A stretch of 64,000 nt of DNA from Diplolepis rosae (taxonomy: Eukaryota > Arthropoda > Insecta > Hymenoptera > Diplolepididae). How positions within the stretch are numbered: the first letter of the stretch is position 1; each line of letters begins with the position of its first letter. A program made the position numbers and the translations under genes. Where the stretch lies: contig JAPYXD010000680.1 in NCBI GenBank assembly GCA_030998225.1, positions 248,001-312,000 of the forward strand, given 5' to 3'. Positions 23,840 to 35,339 of the stretch are shown here, piece after piece. Below the pieces are notes generated by a model, which saw only the letters and a program-made list of their open reading frames with translations, did not search any database and was not told the origin of the DNA.

Positions 23840-24550
23840 TTTATTTTCTAACAAATTTTTGTTTCTCTAATTATTTCTGGTATACCAAGTTATTAATGAT
23901 TTAAAAAGTTTAATTATGTAAAAGAAAACGACCAATTAGATTTCATTTGTATTCAAAAGCATGTGAAGGTCAATTGACAAAATTTAAAAATTAGAAAATT
24001 AAAATAATATTATGAAAGAAAATTAACGAATTGGGCAATTGATTGTAATAAGTTTGATGACTGTGAAGATTTAGAATTAAAAATTAGTTTATATTATGAT
24101 AAAAGACACTAAAAGTTATCAGCATTAAATATTTTTCGCAAAAAATAAGGAAATAAAATCAATAAGATTACTTAGAGTAGAATTATTTAGGATTAAACAT
24201 AATTTTTAAAGTTTTATATCTTATAAGATCAACATTTAAATTAAAGCGAATTAAATTAAGTGATTGAAAATCAAATTGTTCAAATAGGTTTAATGAAAAA
24301 AATGCAAAAATTCAAAGTTTTTTTAAATTTTGAATAACTCTTGAAATAATGAATATTTTTAACATTTCTTGGCTCATTTCAAAATGAGATTTATGTAGAA
24401 TGTCAGTAATGTAACAAGTAAATTGTAATTGTAAATTGTAATCATTTTTACTTGAATGTAGCCAAAATCTGAGCTCAGAACGAAAAAGTTGTAAAACTTC
24501 AAATTTGTGAAATTACTTATGAGATAAATTTTGAAAATAATTTCATTGAA
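23840..24550. other. AT-rich intergenic DNA
   Basis: Very AT-rich sequence with no recognisable gene or repeat boundary. Confidence 0.45.
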
Positions 24551-24551
24551 T

Positions 24552-26225
24552 TTTTACATTCTCATCATATGAGAAGGTATTGGTTTTATGTGGAAAATAA
24601 CTTTCGAAATTTTCATCAAATCTTCACGTTTTTAAATTCAGCTCTGGCATACTTTATAAAAGCCGAAAAAGTAAGGACAAGTTCGTTAACCAGCCACATC
24701 CGACAAAAATTATCAAAATACGAGCTTTTTGTGATTTTGAAAAAAACTGTGAAAAAATCCAAAATTGCAATAATGGTTTCTGATAGTTCTCATAAATCTC
24801 TACTAATTATCCCAATAACATTCTTCGATCGATCTAAAATTAGGGAAGCTACAGTGTGTTAAAACTTGAAAAAAGTCAGTATCTAAATTCGATTTTTTAG
24901 TTAAATTATACGAAATATAAAAAAAAGTTTTGATACAAAATTGTTTACTTCATAAAAATATACAAGTTGAAATCGCAATATTTTTTCATAAGATGTATAT
25001 TTTTATTTTTAATTTAAAAAAATAAAATTTAAAATCCAAAATTCAATTTTTCAACAATAATATATGAAATACGAAAAAAACGTAATTTTGCAAAATTTTT
25101 CGTTTCAATAAGATCTACAAAATTTATGTGGCATAGTTTCTAATAAAACGTATATTTTGCATTTTAATTTCAAAGATATAATTAGAATTCAAATTATTGA
25201 AAATCAAAAATTCCATTTTTTAACCAAAATATGTGAGATACAAAATAAACGTCAAAATAAAAAATCCTTTGCCTTAAATCAGTCCATGAATTTTCTTCCT
25301 CTTTGAGATATTTGAAAGAAGATACATTTTTTTTATTATGTAAATTACTAGAAAGTTACAGAAAATCGAGCGCGATTGTCATGATGAGAATGTGTTCCTT
25401 AAGGGGGTCATCCCGTGTGATATCAATTTTTTTTCGCTTTTTTTGGAAATTTCCTTTGGTGAACTAAATGAACATAAAACTGCGAACTTTTCAGCCTATA
25501 TTTATTAATATTTTGAGCAACTTTTGAAATTTTTTCAGTCCGAAATCGTCTCTCATTGCTGAACTATACGGCAAATTAGCCACTCATCTCTAAAAAAAGG
25601 TTTTTGCGGTGACCAAGATTTCAAGCGTTCTGCTTATCTAAAACAAGAAAATCAAACGGCATTTTAATCTATGAAATAAGAACTAGTCTTTGAACTAGGA
25701 TCATTAAAAAATGTTGAAAATTAAATTTTCGGCATGTTATTGAATATTTTTTTATGAATTTTGGTGTTTTTTTACGACTTCTCCACCATGAAAAAAATGG
25801 CTCAATGAATCAGAATTATCCTAGTTCGGCTTGTGTCTACATAGAAGGAATTCGTTAGATATATTTAGAGGTATGGTGTTCACCAGTTTGAAAAGTACAG
25901 TTTTGAGAAAATCACGTTTAAAGGTTCAAATACGATTACCACCAATAAAATTTTGACTCACCGTCTATCTGCTATCCCAGGCCCATGAAGTAAACTTTCA
26001 GCTTCCTCAAAAATGTCTATGTTTGGATGCAATTTATGAAAAAAAAATTCGATTTTTTGAACCAGTTACACAGGATAACCCCCTTAAGGCTGATAGAACC
26101 TTAAGTAAATTGAATTTCCTTTTTCATGTGAAATCAAAAAATTGAGTAACTTTGTGAAAATGTAAATCACACCTGCAATATTATAAAATTGACTTGAGCT
26201 TCAGTATCAAATTACAAAAAATAAA
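24552..26225 (-). repeat. Dispersed repeat copy, minus orientation, interrupted by a TTAA MITE
   Basis: It starts with TTTTTACATTCTCATCATATG and GAGAAGGTATTGGTTTTATG, the inverted form of the end seen at 18.69 and 34.97 kb. It then carries satellite-like units in reverse (about 24890-25330), a short GAAAATCGAGCGCGA segment (25361-25375) and, after the MITE at 25403-26083, GGCTGATAGAACCTTAAGT and AGCTTCAGTATCAAATTA. The frame at 24569-24862 translates the repeat and is not a gene. Confidence 0.8.
25403..26083. mobile_element. TTAA-flanked MITE (681 bp) with known empty site
   Basis: Flanked by TTAA at 25399-25402 and 26084-26087. The ends are GGGGGTCATCCCGTGTGAT at the left and ACACAGGATAACCCCC at the right. 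The host repeat at 33.84 kb has the same flanks (AGCC, one TTAA, GGAACACATTC) joined without the insert, so the TTAA is a duplicated target site. It has no ORF of note. The interior matches MITE 3 over almost its full length. Confidence 0.9.
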
Positions 26226-26739
26226 TTCTATATATTGTTTTCATATTTTTTCCCCCTCTTATTAGTAGAAGGAGTGGTCACGTGATTTTTAAGGATAGGC
26301 GGGAATACCCCTCACTTTTAAATTTGTGATGCATATATTTATATGAATTTTCGTATATTAGGGAGATATGAAATTATTTGTAGCCATTAATTTATTAAAA
26401 GGATTTCAATGTATATTATTATGACAAATTATAGCATGAATTGTGCCTAGTACAGCAATCGCTTTACCAATTGCGAATCAATTGTTTTACAAAATGCGGG
26501 AATATTTCTACTGAAAAGAATTCAATCATGCATTCGAAAATTATGAGAGAAATATGTAAGCCTTAAAGTAATTAAAATGTATTGTTTGTACTAGTCGTTT
26601 ACGTACCATCGTTCGGTTCCACGTTTTCACTCATTTATTATTGCACATATAATGACAATAAAAAAACGCATTCGAGGTTATTGGAACACGACTGTAAACA
26701 ATAATAAACAGCGAAAGCGCGTAAAACTATTCGTTTAGG

Positions 26740-26965
26740 CGCATGTGCTGATAATCAGTTGTTCAAGCTGGTGGCGAAGAAGTGGGAACCCCTCCGTTTT
26801 TGCGATAAACGGGAGGCATTTGATTGGAAGGTGTTGCGATAAACGGGGTTTTACTGTACATGCAAGCCGAGGCATTTTGACTCTCGAGGGGCAGCCCCCA
26901 CCGCGGCACCTTCCCGCCGAGTCAGTGGGAAGGTGGCGTGGTGGGGGTAGTGTTTTTAAATGCCA
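26740..26965. repeat. GC-rich block with a Pogo/Tigger-like terminus
   Basis: A GC-rich patch in AT-rich DNA. GCGATAAACGG occurs twice (about 26801 and 26836), and the second copy is followed by GGTTTTACTGTA, whose complement TACAGTAAAACCCCG resembles ends of Pogo/Tigger elements. I cannot find the matching other end, so an element is not defined. The 95-residue plus-strand frame 26745-27032 runs through this block and is probably not coding. Confidence 0.35.
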
Positions 26966-27034
26966 GAGAATTTATGTTGAGAAAATGCTCTTGAGAATAT
27001 GCTCAGCATTTAAGCTCATACGAAGTATTTAAAG

Positions 27035-28130
27035 AGCATTTAAATTTAACTAATGTTTTAAAGTTTTATTAAACATTCAAATGATGTTTATATTAATAAA
27101 AACAATACTAAAAGTGTATTTAAAATAATAATTATGAAATTATCAACTAACTGTGCAAAATTTTCATATAAACTTAGTGTAATTTATTTTCTTCTGATAC
27201 GCATATGCTCGTGCTCTCGAGAAATTCTCCGAGCATTTAAAACTTTTATAACAATAGGTGGGGCTGCTCTTTAAAAGGCAAAATGCGGAAGCTTGTATAC
27301 ATGTTGATACAGGTTTCCTTTTAGTTATGTTGTGTATTAGGCCGTTTGCAAAAACAAGTGAAAACGAAAACAAGGTGGAGTCTGAAGAAATCTTGAAGAT
27401 CTCGCGTCTTTTCTCGAATTATTTTTACAAAGTTTTAAACAAATTGAGAATGAAGTGTACAAGGTGTTAAGTGAGTGGAAGTTAGATAATTTAAAGGAAA
27501 AATTCAAAGGTAAAGAAATTTGTAGATTGTAGATTTATATGCATTCAAATGTACATTTTTGATAATAATATAAACAAAATAAAATAATTCAACAATAAAT
27601 ACATATTGTTTCACTTTGAAAATTATAAATCCCACGCCTTTAAATCATTATTTATTTTTAAGGTTATGTCAGCATTCTACAGGAAAATTTTAGTTTTAAC
27701 TAGAAATATGGTAATGTTAAATGAACTGAATTAGTTAAATTTACCGGAATATAAAATCATGCATGTAACGAGAAATTTTTTACTAGAAAAATTACGGTGA
27801 TATCTGCTAGAAAATCTTATTACATTAACTGAGATAAAAGATCGAAACAACTGAAAAGTCTTGACTAGAATTTCTAACATTTTTAAACGGAATTACTAGA
27901 ACGGCTCTTCGTAACATTTAATTCCGGTTGAAATAACCGGAATTCTGGTTGTTTTAACCAGGTTTTTTTCTGAGTGTATATATGAATCAATCATATTTAT
28001 AATCTATACACATTTAATATTTTTGGGAAATAAAAATTAGGTATGCACAAAGTATTGTTGAGATATTGTGAACAGCCTCATCCGCGTTAGAGAATCCAAG
28101 TCGGAGAGAGAAAATGTAGTTATAATATGC
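27035..28130. other. AT-rich intergenic DNA
   Basis: No supported gene. Opposite-strand short frames at 27164-27470 shadow each other and have no recognisable motif. Confidence 0.45.
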
Positions 28131-28560
28131 TCGTTAACGTGGCCGGAAACCTCACGTTTATGTTAAATTTTGTTGGAACCTTATGTGCAGGCACCTTCAT
28201 GTGATGGTGTGCGCTTCGAAGAAAACTTGAGAGAAACTTGGTACTGGCTTTGGCAATTTAAAAGTTCGCCTTCCGCGCAAAATGCGATCGTCGTTCTCTT
28301 GGTCGTTGTCGGTGGTTTGAAGGAAACCTTATCGGGGCACGTACGGGCGTACGAGCAATATTATTTCCGGCGAATTCAAACTCCCAAACCACCGCGCTTT
28401 CTTGCACAGTCGAAAAGAGAGCTCGTGCCGAGCAAGGTGAGATTGAGAGGTTCGACAGCAACGAACAGGTTAAAATTGCCCCCGGATTCTCTAGAAATTC
28501 TGTGCCCTACAAACTTCTTCTTTCGCCAAAGTCCAGACAACATTTAACTAGAAGCGAATT
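28130..28560 (+). other. GC-richer segment with a 125-residue frame, possible exon or promoter
   Basis: A CpG-rich patch of about 400 bp. The plus frame 28170-28547 starts MLEPYVQAPSCDGVRFEENL and has a hydrophobic stretch (AIVVLLVVVGG). I do not recognise the family. TGTGCAG at about 28185-28191 could be a splice acceptor inside the frame. A minus-strand frame overlaps. The base composition, unlike its neighbours, makes a 5' exon or promoter region plausible, but no independent evidence supports coding. Confidence 0.25.
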
Positions 28561-28840
28561 TCTGAAAATCACGACAAATTACATAACTTTCGAAATTGGC
28601 TCGAGTTTGATCTTTAGACATTTTTTCTAGATCTTAAGTTAAAAGGAATCTAATGAGACTTTCGGAATTATTATTTTGCTAATGAATAAACTTAATTGGC
28701 GTGATATTAATGCTTCTAAAATTTGTCAAAAATTGCAGACCTTGAAAATTCTTTTTGGAAATTCTATACAGATATAAAGTAGCAAGTTCATGTAAACAAC
28801 GTAGTTCAGTTTCTACATTTTCCGCCCAAAATATACAACA

Positions 28841-29040
28841 TTTTGTTTTTAAAATTTGGAAAATAGCAGAAAAGATAAAAACGGACGTACATTGACTACT
28901 TTTAGTCTTGACAATTGAAAAAAAATTCCCCGCAGATTTTGCTCAAATTGAACTCTTTTTTCATTTTTCAAATAAAAAGTAGTTTATCTACCTCCGTTTT
29001 TATCTTTTCCACCATTTTCAAAATTTTGAAAACGAAAGTT
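28841..29040. repeat. Inverted repeat of about 70-bp arms next to a mariner
   Basis: Left arm 28841-28912 and right arm about 28970-29040 are diverged inverted copies sharing AAAAGATAAAAACGGA and its complement. It looks like a small MITE of unknown class. It ends about 25 bp before the mariner at 29066. Confidence 0.55.
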
Positions 29041-29065
29041 TATCTATTACGAACAAAAACACGTA

Positions 29066-30358
29066 ACACATCGTTCAATAAGTCCCGGGACTAACCCACA
29101 GATGGCGTTAGTAATATCAAATCTACTTCGTTTTTCAAGACAACTAACCTTTAAATGACACGTGTCTGACTTTCACGTCAATCAGACCATAAACAGCAAA
29201 GCTACTGTGGTGAAAGTGACGCTACTTTTGTATTTGTGTACAAAATGGACAAAAACGAATTTCGTGTGTTGATAAAACATTGCTATTTAATGGGGAAAAA
29301 TATCGTGCAAGCTTAACAATGGCTTGAAAAATGTTATCCGGACTGTGCTCCGTCAAAAACAACGATTTGCCGGTGGTATGCTGATTTCAAACGCGGTCGC
29401 ACTGATACAAATGATGCGGAACGTTCGGGTAGGCCAAATGAAGCAGTAACTCCGGGAAATATTGAGCAAGTTTTGAAAATCGTGATAGACGACCGCAAAC
29501 TGAAAGTCCGTGAGATTGCTAAGATGGTGAACATATCAACTGGAAGTGCGTCTACGATTTTAAATGAAAAATTGGGCATGAAAAAGGTCTTTTCCAAATG
29601 GGTCCCGCGTTTGCTCACAATGGAACAAAAGCAACAACGAGTTGACGATTCAGAGAGCTGTTTGTCACTGTTTACTCTCAATAAACAGGATTTCTTGCGT
29701 CGGTATGTGACAATGGACGAAACATGGATCCATTATTTCACTCCGGAGTCGAAGCGGCAGTCAGCTGAGTGGCGTGCAGCCGGTGAAAGCCGTCCGAAGC
29801 GTCCGAAAACGCAACAGTCAGCTGGTAAAGTCATGGCGTCAGTTTTTTGGGATACGCACGGTATAATTTACATCGACTACCTTGAAAAGGGAAAATATAT
29901 CAACAGCGACAATTACATTGAGTTATTGGTGCGTTTGAAGGAGGAAATCGCAAAAAAACTACCGCACATGAAGAAGAAAAAAATCATCTTTCATCAAGAC
30001 AATGCATCGTGCCACAAGTCAATGAAAATGATGGGATAATTGTCTGAATTAGGCTACGAATTGCTTCCCCACCCACCATACTCTCCAGATCTAGCCCCCA
30101 GCGACTACTAGCTCTTTACTGATCTCAGAAAGATGCTTCAGCGAAAAACATTTGGCTCGAACGAGGAAGTAATCGCTAAAACTGAAGCTTATTTTGAGGC
30201 CAAGGACAAATCATTTTACAAGCATGGTATCGAAAAGTTAGAAAAGCGTTGGAATGATTGTATCGCACTTGAAGGTGATTATATTGATGAATAAAAACGA
30301 ATTTTTTGAAACAAATGTTGTTTTCTTAGTTAGGCCCGGGACTTATTGAACGATTTAT
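29066..30358 (+). mobile_element. Near-intact DD34D mariner element (1293 bp)
   Basis: TA target sites lie at 29064-29065 and 30359-30360. The inverted ends share ATCGTTCAATAAGTCCCGGG. The length is normal for a mariner. It carries one transposase frame with no frameshift but three stops (see the pseudogene entry). Confidence 0.93.
29245..30294 (+). pseudogene. Mariner transposase with three in-frame stops
   Basis: A cut-and-paste transposase frame of 349 codons plus stop, starting at the ATG at 29245 (MDKNEFRVLIKHCYLMGKN) and ending at TAA 30292-30294. Order of parts: N-terminal HTH, the GRPNE linker, a second HTH (KLKVREIAKMVNISTG), WVPRLLT, then the catalytic domain with MDETWIHYF (first Asp), FHQDNASCHK (second) and SPDLAPSDY (third). 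The last two Asp are separated by 34 residues: DD34D. Stops: TAA at 29314-29316 (codon 24), TAA at 30037-30039, and TAG at 30109-30111 directly after the last catalytic motif. Frame and triad are otherwise intact, so inactivation is recent compared with other copies here. The longest open part is 29473-30039. Confidence 0.93.
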
Positions 30359-30360
30359 TA

Positions 30361-32098
30361 GAAACCTAAAATCGATGAAATTTGCTAATTTGCCAAGTAT
30401 CACATGCCCTTAACTGGAAACTAACTTTGAATCTAAATTTATGAGAGTAATTATTTATCCAAATATATGAGGAATAATTAGAAAAAGTGCAATTTATTCG
30501 TTTTTTATTCATAGCACTTACTTCTGCTGAGAACAAAAAGTTAAACCAGCTATATAATAAATAATAGTTAAGAAAACCTTATCATCTCTATATTGACCAA
30601 TTATTTGCACTTTTAATTGAAGAACAAAATTAATTATCTTTCATAAAGTTTAATAATATAATAAGAAAAGTTCGTTATTGGTAGAAGCATTGTGACAGAC
30701 GTTGAGGAAATACTTTTTCACGGAGTATGAGAGACTTGAGAAAGGTTTGTGGAACGAAGACACTCATATTGTAATTAAGAGCCCGTAAAGACGCCAAGGA
30801 TGCGCTTCCACTTTACGAGAGTAACTCGTATTAATAAACGAAGTTTTAGGGGCATAATGCATTTACTGGTGGCATAAAAATAGTAATTAATATGCATGAG
30901 AATCATACTACCTTTAATCAACTTCTAACACCACCCACGGGAAATTAAAATTGTTTACAGTTGATAATTAGTGTTCTTTGGAAACCAGAGAGGAATTTTT
31001 GCAAATATAACAACGGAGAAGGTCAATTAAAAATAAATTAAATTAGTATGAAGTAGATACAAAGAAATATTTGACGTAATTTAATTGAATTATGTTTTAT
31101 TTGAATTTGCAAGATGGAGAAACAATAGAGAAGGAAGATTCAACAAGACAATTGAACGACGAGTTCACTTGACTGAATAAGATCAACTTATTTTTATCTA
31201 AAAAGTTCAGGCGTATTCCTCAAAATTCGAGAGAACAAATCAAGGGAACTCGTGGATAACTACCTCCCAGTTGAGATAATTTGATATCGCAAATCCGGCA
31301 ATCTGCCTGAGTAAATCCCGCGACTGTGAATTCGGCCTCGCTAATAATAGTATATATTGTCGTCCCTTATATGTCGAGCTTATTCGCTTTTATTCTTGTC
31401 CCCTCGTTGATTACATTTTCGTATTAAACTAAAAGGTTTATTTTCAAAGTGTTATTTCAATAAAGGAGATAGGAAAAAATATTTTTATTGAAATTAATTA
31501 CTGAAGGTGTATCATAGTTATAGAAAGTATTCCATTTTAATCGATTATTACAGTTAACAGTAGGCGTATGAATAGAATTATTTTTCAAACTTCAATTTTT
31601 ATCGATTTTATTCAATTGATTTTAGAAAACTTTTGAAAGATGTGAGTTTAAACTATTTAGATGGTGGTCTTAGATAATTTCCTTTTGTCCACATTATCAT
31701 CAAAATACCATAGAAAATCATAAATTACATTTTTTAAACAAAATATGTTTATTTTTAGAAAACAAGAATTTATTTGAAATTATGATTCAGACAAGTAAAA
31801 TTTAATATAAATGATATTTCAAGTTTGATGACAATTGAGAAAAATAAAAATAAATGGTAAATAAAAATTCGACTAAACAGTAACTTTGGAAAATGGTAAT
31901 GAGTACGAATGAAAATGATATGAAATATCAATTCGGTCAAATAAAAATTGTGATGAATGGTAATTTGTACAGATACAAATTTAAATACACTGAAAATTCA
32001 TCATGAAAATGAAAATCATACATGAATGACAATGATACATAAATGACTACATCATTTTCTCTCTAAATCTTTATTCGACCTAAATGTTTATTCATGCG
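30361..32098. other. AT-rich intergenic DNA
   Basis: Nothing recognised beyond AT-rich sequence. No exon or repeat border was supported. Confidence 0.45.
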
Positions 32099-32100
32099 TA

Positions 32101-32321
32101 CTCTCTAAATCTGAATCAGTCAAATTTTCACCAACTGAATCAGTGATTTGTCTTTTCACTGATTCATCTGTGAAAACAATATTTTTCACTGTTGAATCAG
32201 TTACTTTTCACTGAAATAATCTGTGAAATTTGACTGATTCACAGTGACCTCTATTTAGCTATTCGAATCGGTCAAATTTCACTAATAATTAGTAGGTTTT
32301 GACTGATTCCGATTTAGAGAG
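32101..32321. mobile_element. TA-flanked palindromic MITE (221 bp), copy 2
   Basis: The TA dinucleotides at 32099-32100 and 32322-32323 flank it. The start CTCTCTAAATCTGAATCAG, the CACTGATTC-rich inside and the end are the same as at 14723-14926. The two copies differ by small indels and substitutions, so they are independent insertions of one family. Confidence 0.87.
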
Positions 32322-32613
32322 TACCATTTTTGGTGTTCATTATTTTTTAAGCTCAATTAACTCATATCTGAGAAATATATATGTGAAATAAAGTAAATAA
32401 ATATTTACTTTTTCATGCAATTTTATTAAAATGATATGATTATGCATAATAATTCAATGAATTTCACAAGACTTTTTATAAGAAAGAAACTTTTATTCAA
32501 TTACAAAATGATTTTTGTTCAAGACACATTCTTTTATTCCTAATAAATAGCATATGAAATAATTGTACTCCATTAAAAGACAATTTTATTGAATGAAACA
32601 AATTTTTTTAACT

Positions 32614-32822
32614 TAAGGCCGTATAGTAGGCTCTGACGTCACCAATTATATACGACCACTTTATAATTAAAATAATAATTTTAACAAATTTTCCGGAGAA
32701 GATACTAATGCGTTACCTTTTTCTGCATTGCTGTCTTCTCCGGAAAGTTTATTTGGATTATTATTTTATTAATTAAGTGGTCATATGTAATTGGTGTTGT
32801 CAGACCCTATCATACGTTCTTA
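32614..32822. mobile_element. Palindromic MITE with about 90-bp arms
   Basis: Left arm about 32614-32702 and right arm about 32734-32822 are near-complementary, with TCCGGAGAAGA next to the loop and CGTATAGTAGG at the left tip against CCTATCATACG at the right. The left outer edge is TTAAGG and the right is TTCTTAT, so a TTAA target is possible but not proven. No ORF. Confidence 0.75.
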
Positions 32823-33362
32823 TGTAAAAGTTTCTGTAAAGATCACCAATAATTTATTTCATATGCTTTGCATCATTGCAGCATCATAAAAAAATTTCAA
32901 ATTGATCATTGCCAATTTGAACTAACTCTAACCTGGAAATTGTTACTGGCCCTTGCGATCAATAATCGAAAAATGTAGAAGACTAAATGAGCGTAGCCCA
33001 TTTTTCGAGTCAAGATATCGATAAATGGAGCATGACGAAAACGTAGCATTATTTACCAATTATTATCTAAAACATATTAAGTATTTTTTTTAAACGAAAT
33101 TACAAGTTATTTATGGAAATGAATATGATAGAATGAGAATGATAGAAGTTATCCAGGGAAGAAAATAGCAAATGGCATGTTTCTCTTAGTTTCGTGGAAG
33201 ACACAATTAAATTTATTCAACAGTAAAAAAATAACTTCTTTTACAATGCGATATTTTTTTGTGAGTACGCAGAACAAATTCAGACATACTATAATATTAT
33301 ATTGGGTTGTCCCAGAAGTAATTGCCCATTTCGCATATAGTTGTCTTTGACCATCTTTTTGA

Positions 33363-33716
33363 ATGACTTCTTTCAATGTCATGATTTTTTTCTTCTGTCA
33401 TTTGTTAGCTGTCACTCTTAACTTGCTTCTTATACTCAAAGAGAAGGAACGTTCAGGTCGGCCAAATGAAGTTGATGATGACCAAATCAAAGCCATTCTC
33501 GAATCGGATCGTCATGTAACTGTGCGAGAGATGGAAGAAATGTTAAAAATACCAAAATCAACAATCGACCGTCATGTACAATATCTTGGACTCGTTAAAA
33601 AACTTGATATTTCGATTCTACATGAATTGAAAGAAATTCATTTAACAAAACGCATCAACGCTTGTGATTTGCATCTTAAACGCAATGAATTCGATCGTTT
33701 TTTTATTCTAATTTGA
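33363..33716 (+). pseudogene. N-terminal remnant of a mariner transposase
   Basis: The frame holds the inter-HTH linker and second HTH of a mariner transposase: SGRPNEVDDDQIKAILES, then RHVTVREMEEMLKIPKST, then GLVKKLDISILHELKE, ending in KRNEFDRFF where the dispersed repeat begins. The first HTH upstream is degraded. All catalytic residues are missing. The closest type by motif is the group that includes Hsmar1/SETMAR-like transposases. Confidence 0.8.
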
Positions 33717-34977
33717 TACTGAAGCTCAAACCAATTTTATAATATTAAAGATGATGTAAATTACTCATTTTCTCAAATTCACTAAAATTTCTTTTTCAGT
33801 TTAAGCGAAACAGGAGATTCAATTTACTTAAGGCTCTATCAGCCTTAAGGAACACATTCTCATCATGGCGCTCGCGCTTCGCGCTCGATTTTCTGTATAC
33901 ATTTCAGTAACTTTTTAATAAATTACATGATTAAAATAATTTATTTATTTTATTCCAAATATCTCAAAAAGGAAAAACAATCTTAGACTTTATTTAAGGA
34001 AACGATTTTGCAGAACAACGCTTATTTCGTATCTTACATATTTTGGTGAAAAAAATCGAATTTTTTTAATATTAAAAATCAAAACATAAAATATACATCC
34101 TGTCGAGAAATTTCTCAATAAGAATGTGTAGACCTCATTTAGGCAAATAATTTTTCATCTAAGCGTTTTTTATGTATCCCATATATTTTGTCTAAAAAAT
34201 GGAATTCTTGAATTTTAATCGTATTTTTTGGAATTGAAACGAAAAATATATCTTTTATCAGAAACTGTGTCAGACAAAATTTGTAGATCTTTTTGAAACG
34301 ACAAACTTTGTATTCTTACGTTTTTTTCGTATTTCGAATATTATTGTTAAAAAATTGAATTTTAGATTTTCAATATTTTTTTTTTTGAATTAAAATGATA
34401 AATATGCATCTTATGAAAAAATGTTACAATTCAAATTTGTAGGACTTTGTGTAGAAAATAATATTGTATCATAACGTTTTTTTGTATCTCGTATAATTTA
34501 ACTGGAAAATGGGATTTTGATATTGACTTTTTTCGAATTTGAATATGCTGTAACATTTCTAATTTTGATTTAATCAAAAAATGTTATCAGGATAATTTTT
34601 AGAGATTTATGAGCACTATCTAAAACCAGTATTGAAATTTTTGATTTTTTCAAAAAATTATTTTCAAAAACACAAAAGTAGTGCTCAATCCCTCAATTTT
34701 GATTGGATGTGGCTGGTTAACGAACTTGTCCTTACTTTTTCGGCTCCGATAAAGTGTACCAAAGCTCAATTCAATCTGATAATTCTATCGAGAGTTATGC
34801 CGCACACGACCTACTACAGACAGACAGACAGACAGACATACAGACATACAGACAGACACTTTCGTAAAAACCCTTTTTTCTGACTCAGGGGGTCTCAAAA
34901 CGTAAAGATTTGATGAAAATTTCGAAAGTCATTTTTCACATAAAACCAATACCTTCTCATCCATGATGAGAATGTAA
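33708..34977 (+). repeat. Dispersed repeat copy with the empty TTAA site
   Basis: It starts near TAATTTGATACTGAAGCTC and ends with ATGATGAGAATGTAAAAAT. At 33845-33848 it has a single TTAA between AGCC and GGAACACATTC, the site that is filled by a MITE in the copy at 25.4 kb. It carries the GC-rich GGCGCTCGCGCTTCGCGCTCG segment near 33868, satellite-like units (about 33960-34560) and a CAGA/CATA run at about 34815-34857. Confidence 0.85.
34815..34857 (+). repeat. CAGA microsatellite
   Basis: A run of ACAGACAGACAGAC with two CATA variants inside the dispersed repeat. A shorter run is at the matching place in the 17.5 kb copy. Confidence 0.9.
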
Positions 34978-35144
34978 AAATGTGTTTAATTTGTATGAAA
35001 AAATCGGCAATCACTTCTAGGACAACCCAATAGTATTTCATATTTGCAATATTATTTACTATTTATCTGTAATGAACCTTCAACACCTTGACAACTAGTA
35101 TCGACTCGGCAATTGGTGCCTCCACCCTATATAATTTTTACATT

Positions 35145-35200
35145 CTCATCATGGATGAGAAGGTATTGGTTTTTTATGGTTGCAAAGGGTCAATTTAAAA
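35145..35200 (-). repeat. Terminal fragment of the dispersed repeat
   Basis: TTTTTACATTCTCATCATGG followed by ATGAGAAGGTATTGGTTTTT is the end sequence of the dispersed repeat. The rest is missing. Confidence 0.7.
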
Positions 35201-35339
35201 AAAAATTATTTTATCGATATATCCATATTGAATTCAAATAAAAACGTTTATCTCAATTCTCCATGAAATTCAGAGCAAGTACTTTTATTTTACGACTTAT
35301 AAAACTCTATTTTCATTCCTATTGTTTCGAAAAAGAAAC

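Larger units (their letters stand above)
33302..35030 (+). mobile_element. Mariner element split by a dispersed repeat
   Basis: The ends are TTGGGTTGTCCCAGAAGTAA at the left and its complement at the right, next to TA at 33300-33301 and 35031-35032. The left part encodes a transposase N-terminus (see the next entry). The inside from about 33705 to 34977 is a copy of the dispersed repeat, and the catalytic part of the transposase is missing, so a deletion accompanied or followed the insertion. The 3' UTR remnant (TTGTATGAAAAAATCGGCAA) precedes the right end. Confidence 0.85.

Noticed and set aside
28258..28461. Minus-strand frame in the GC-rich segment
   Set aside because: No known motif. It overlaps a longer plus frame, and both may be non-coding.
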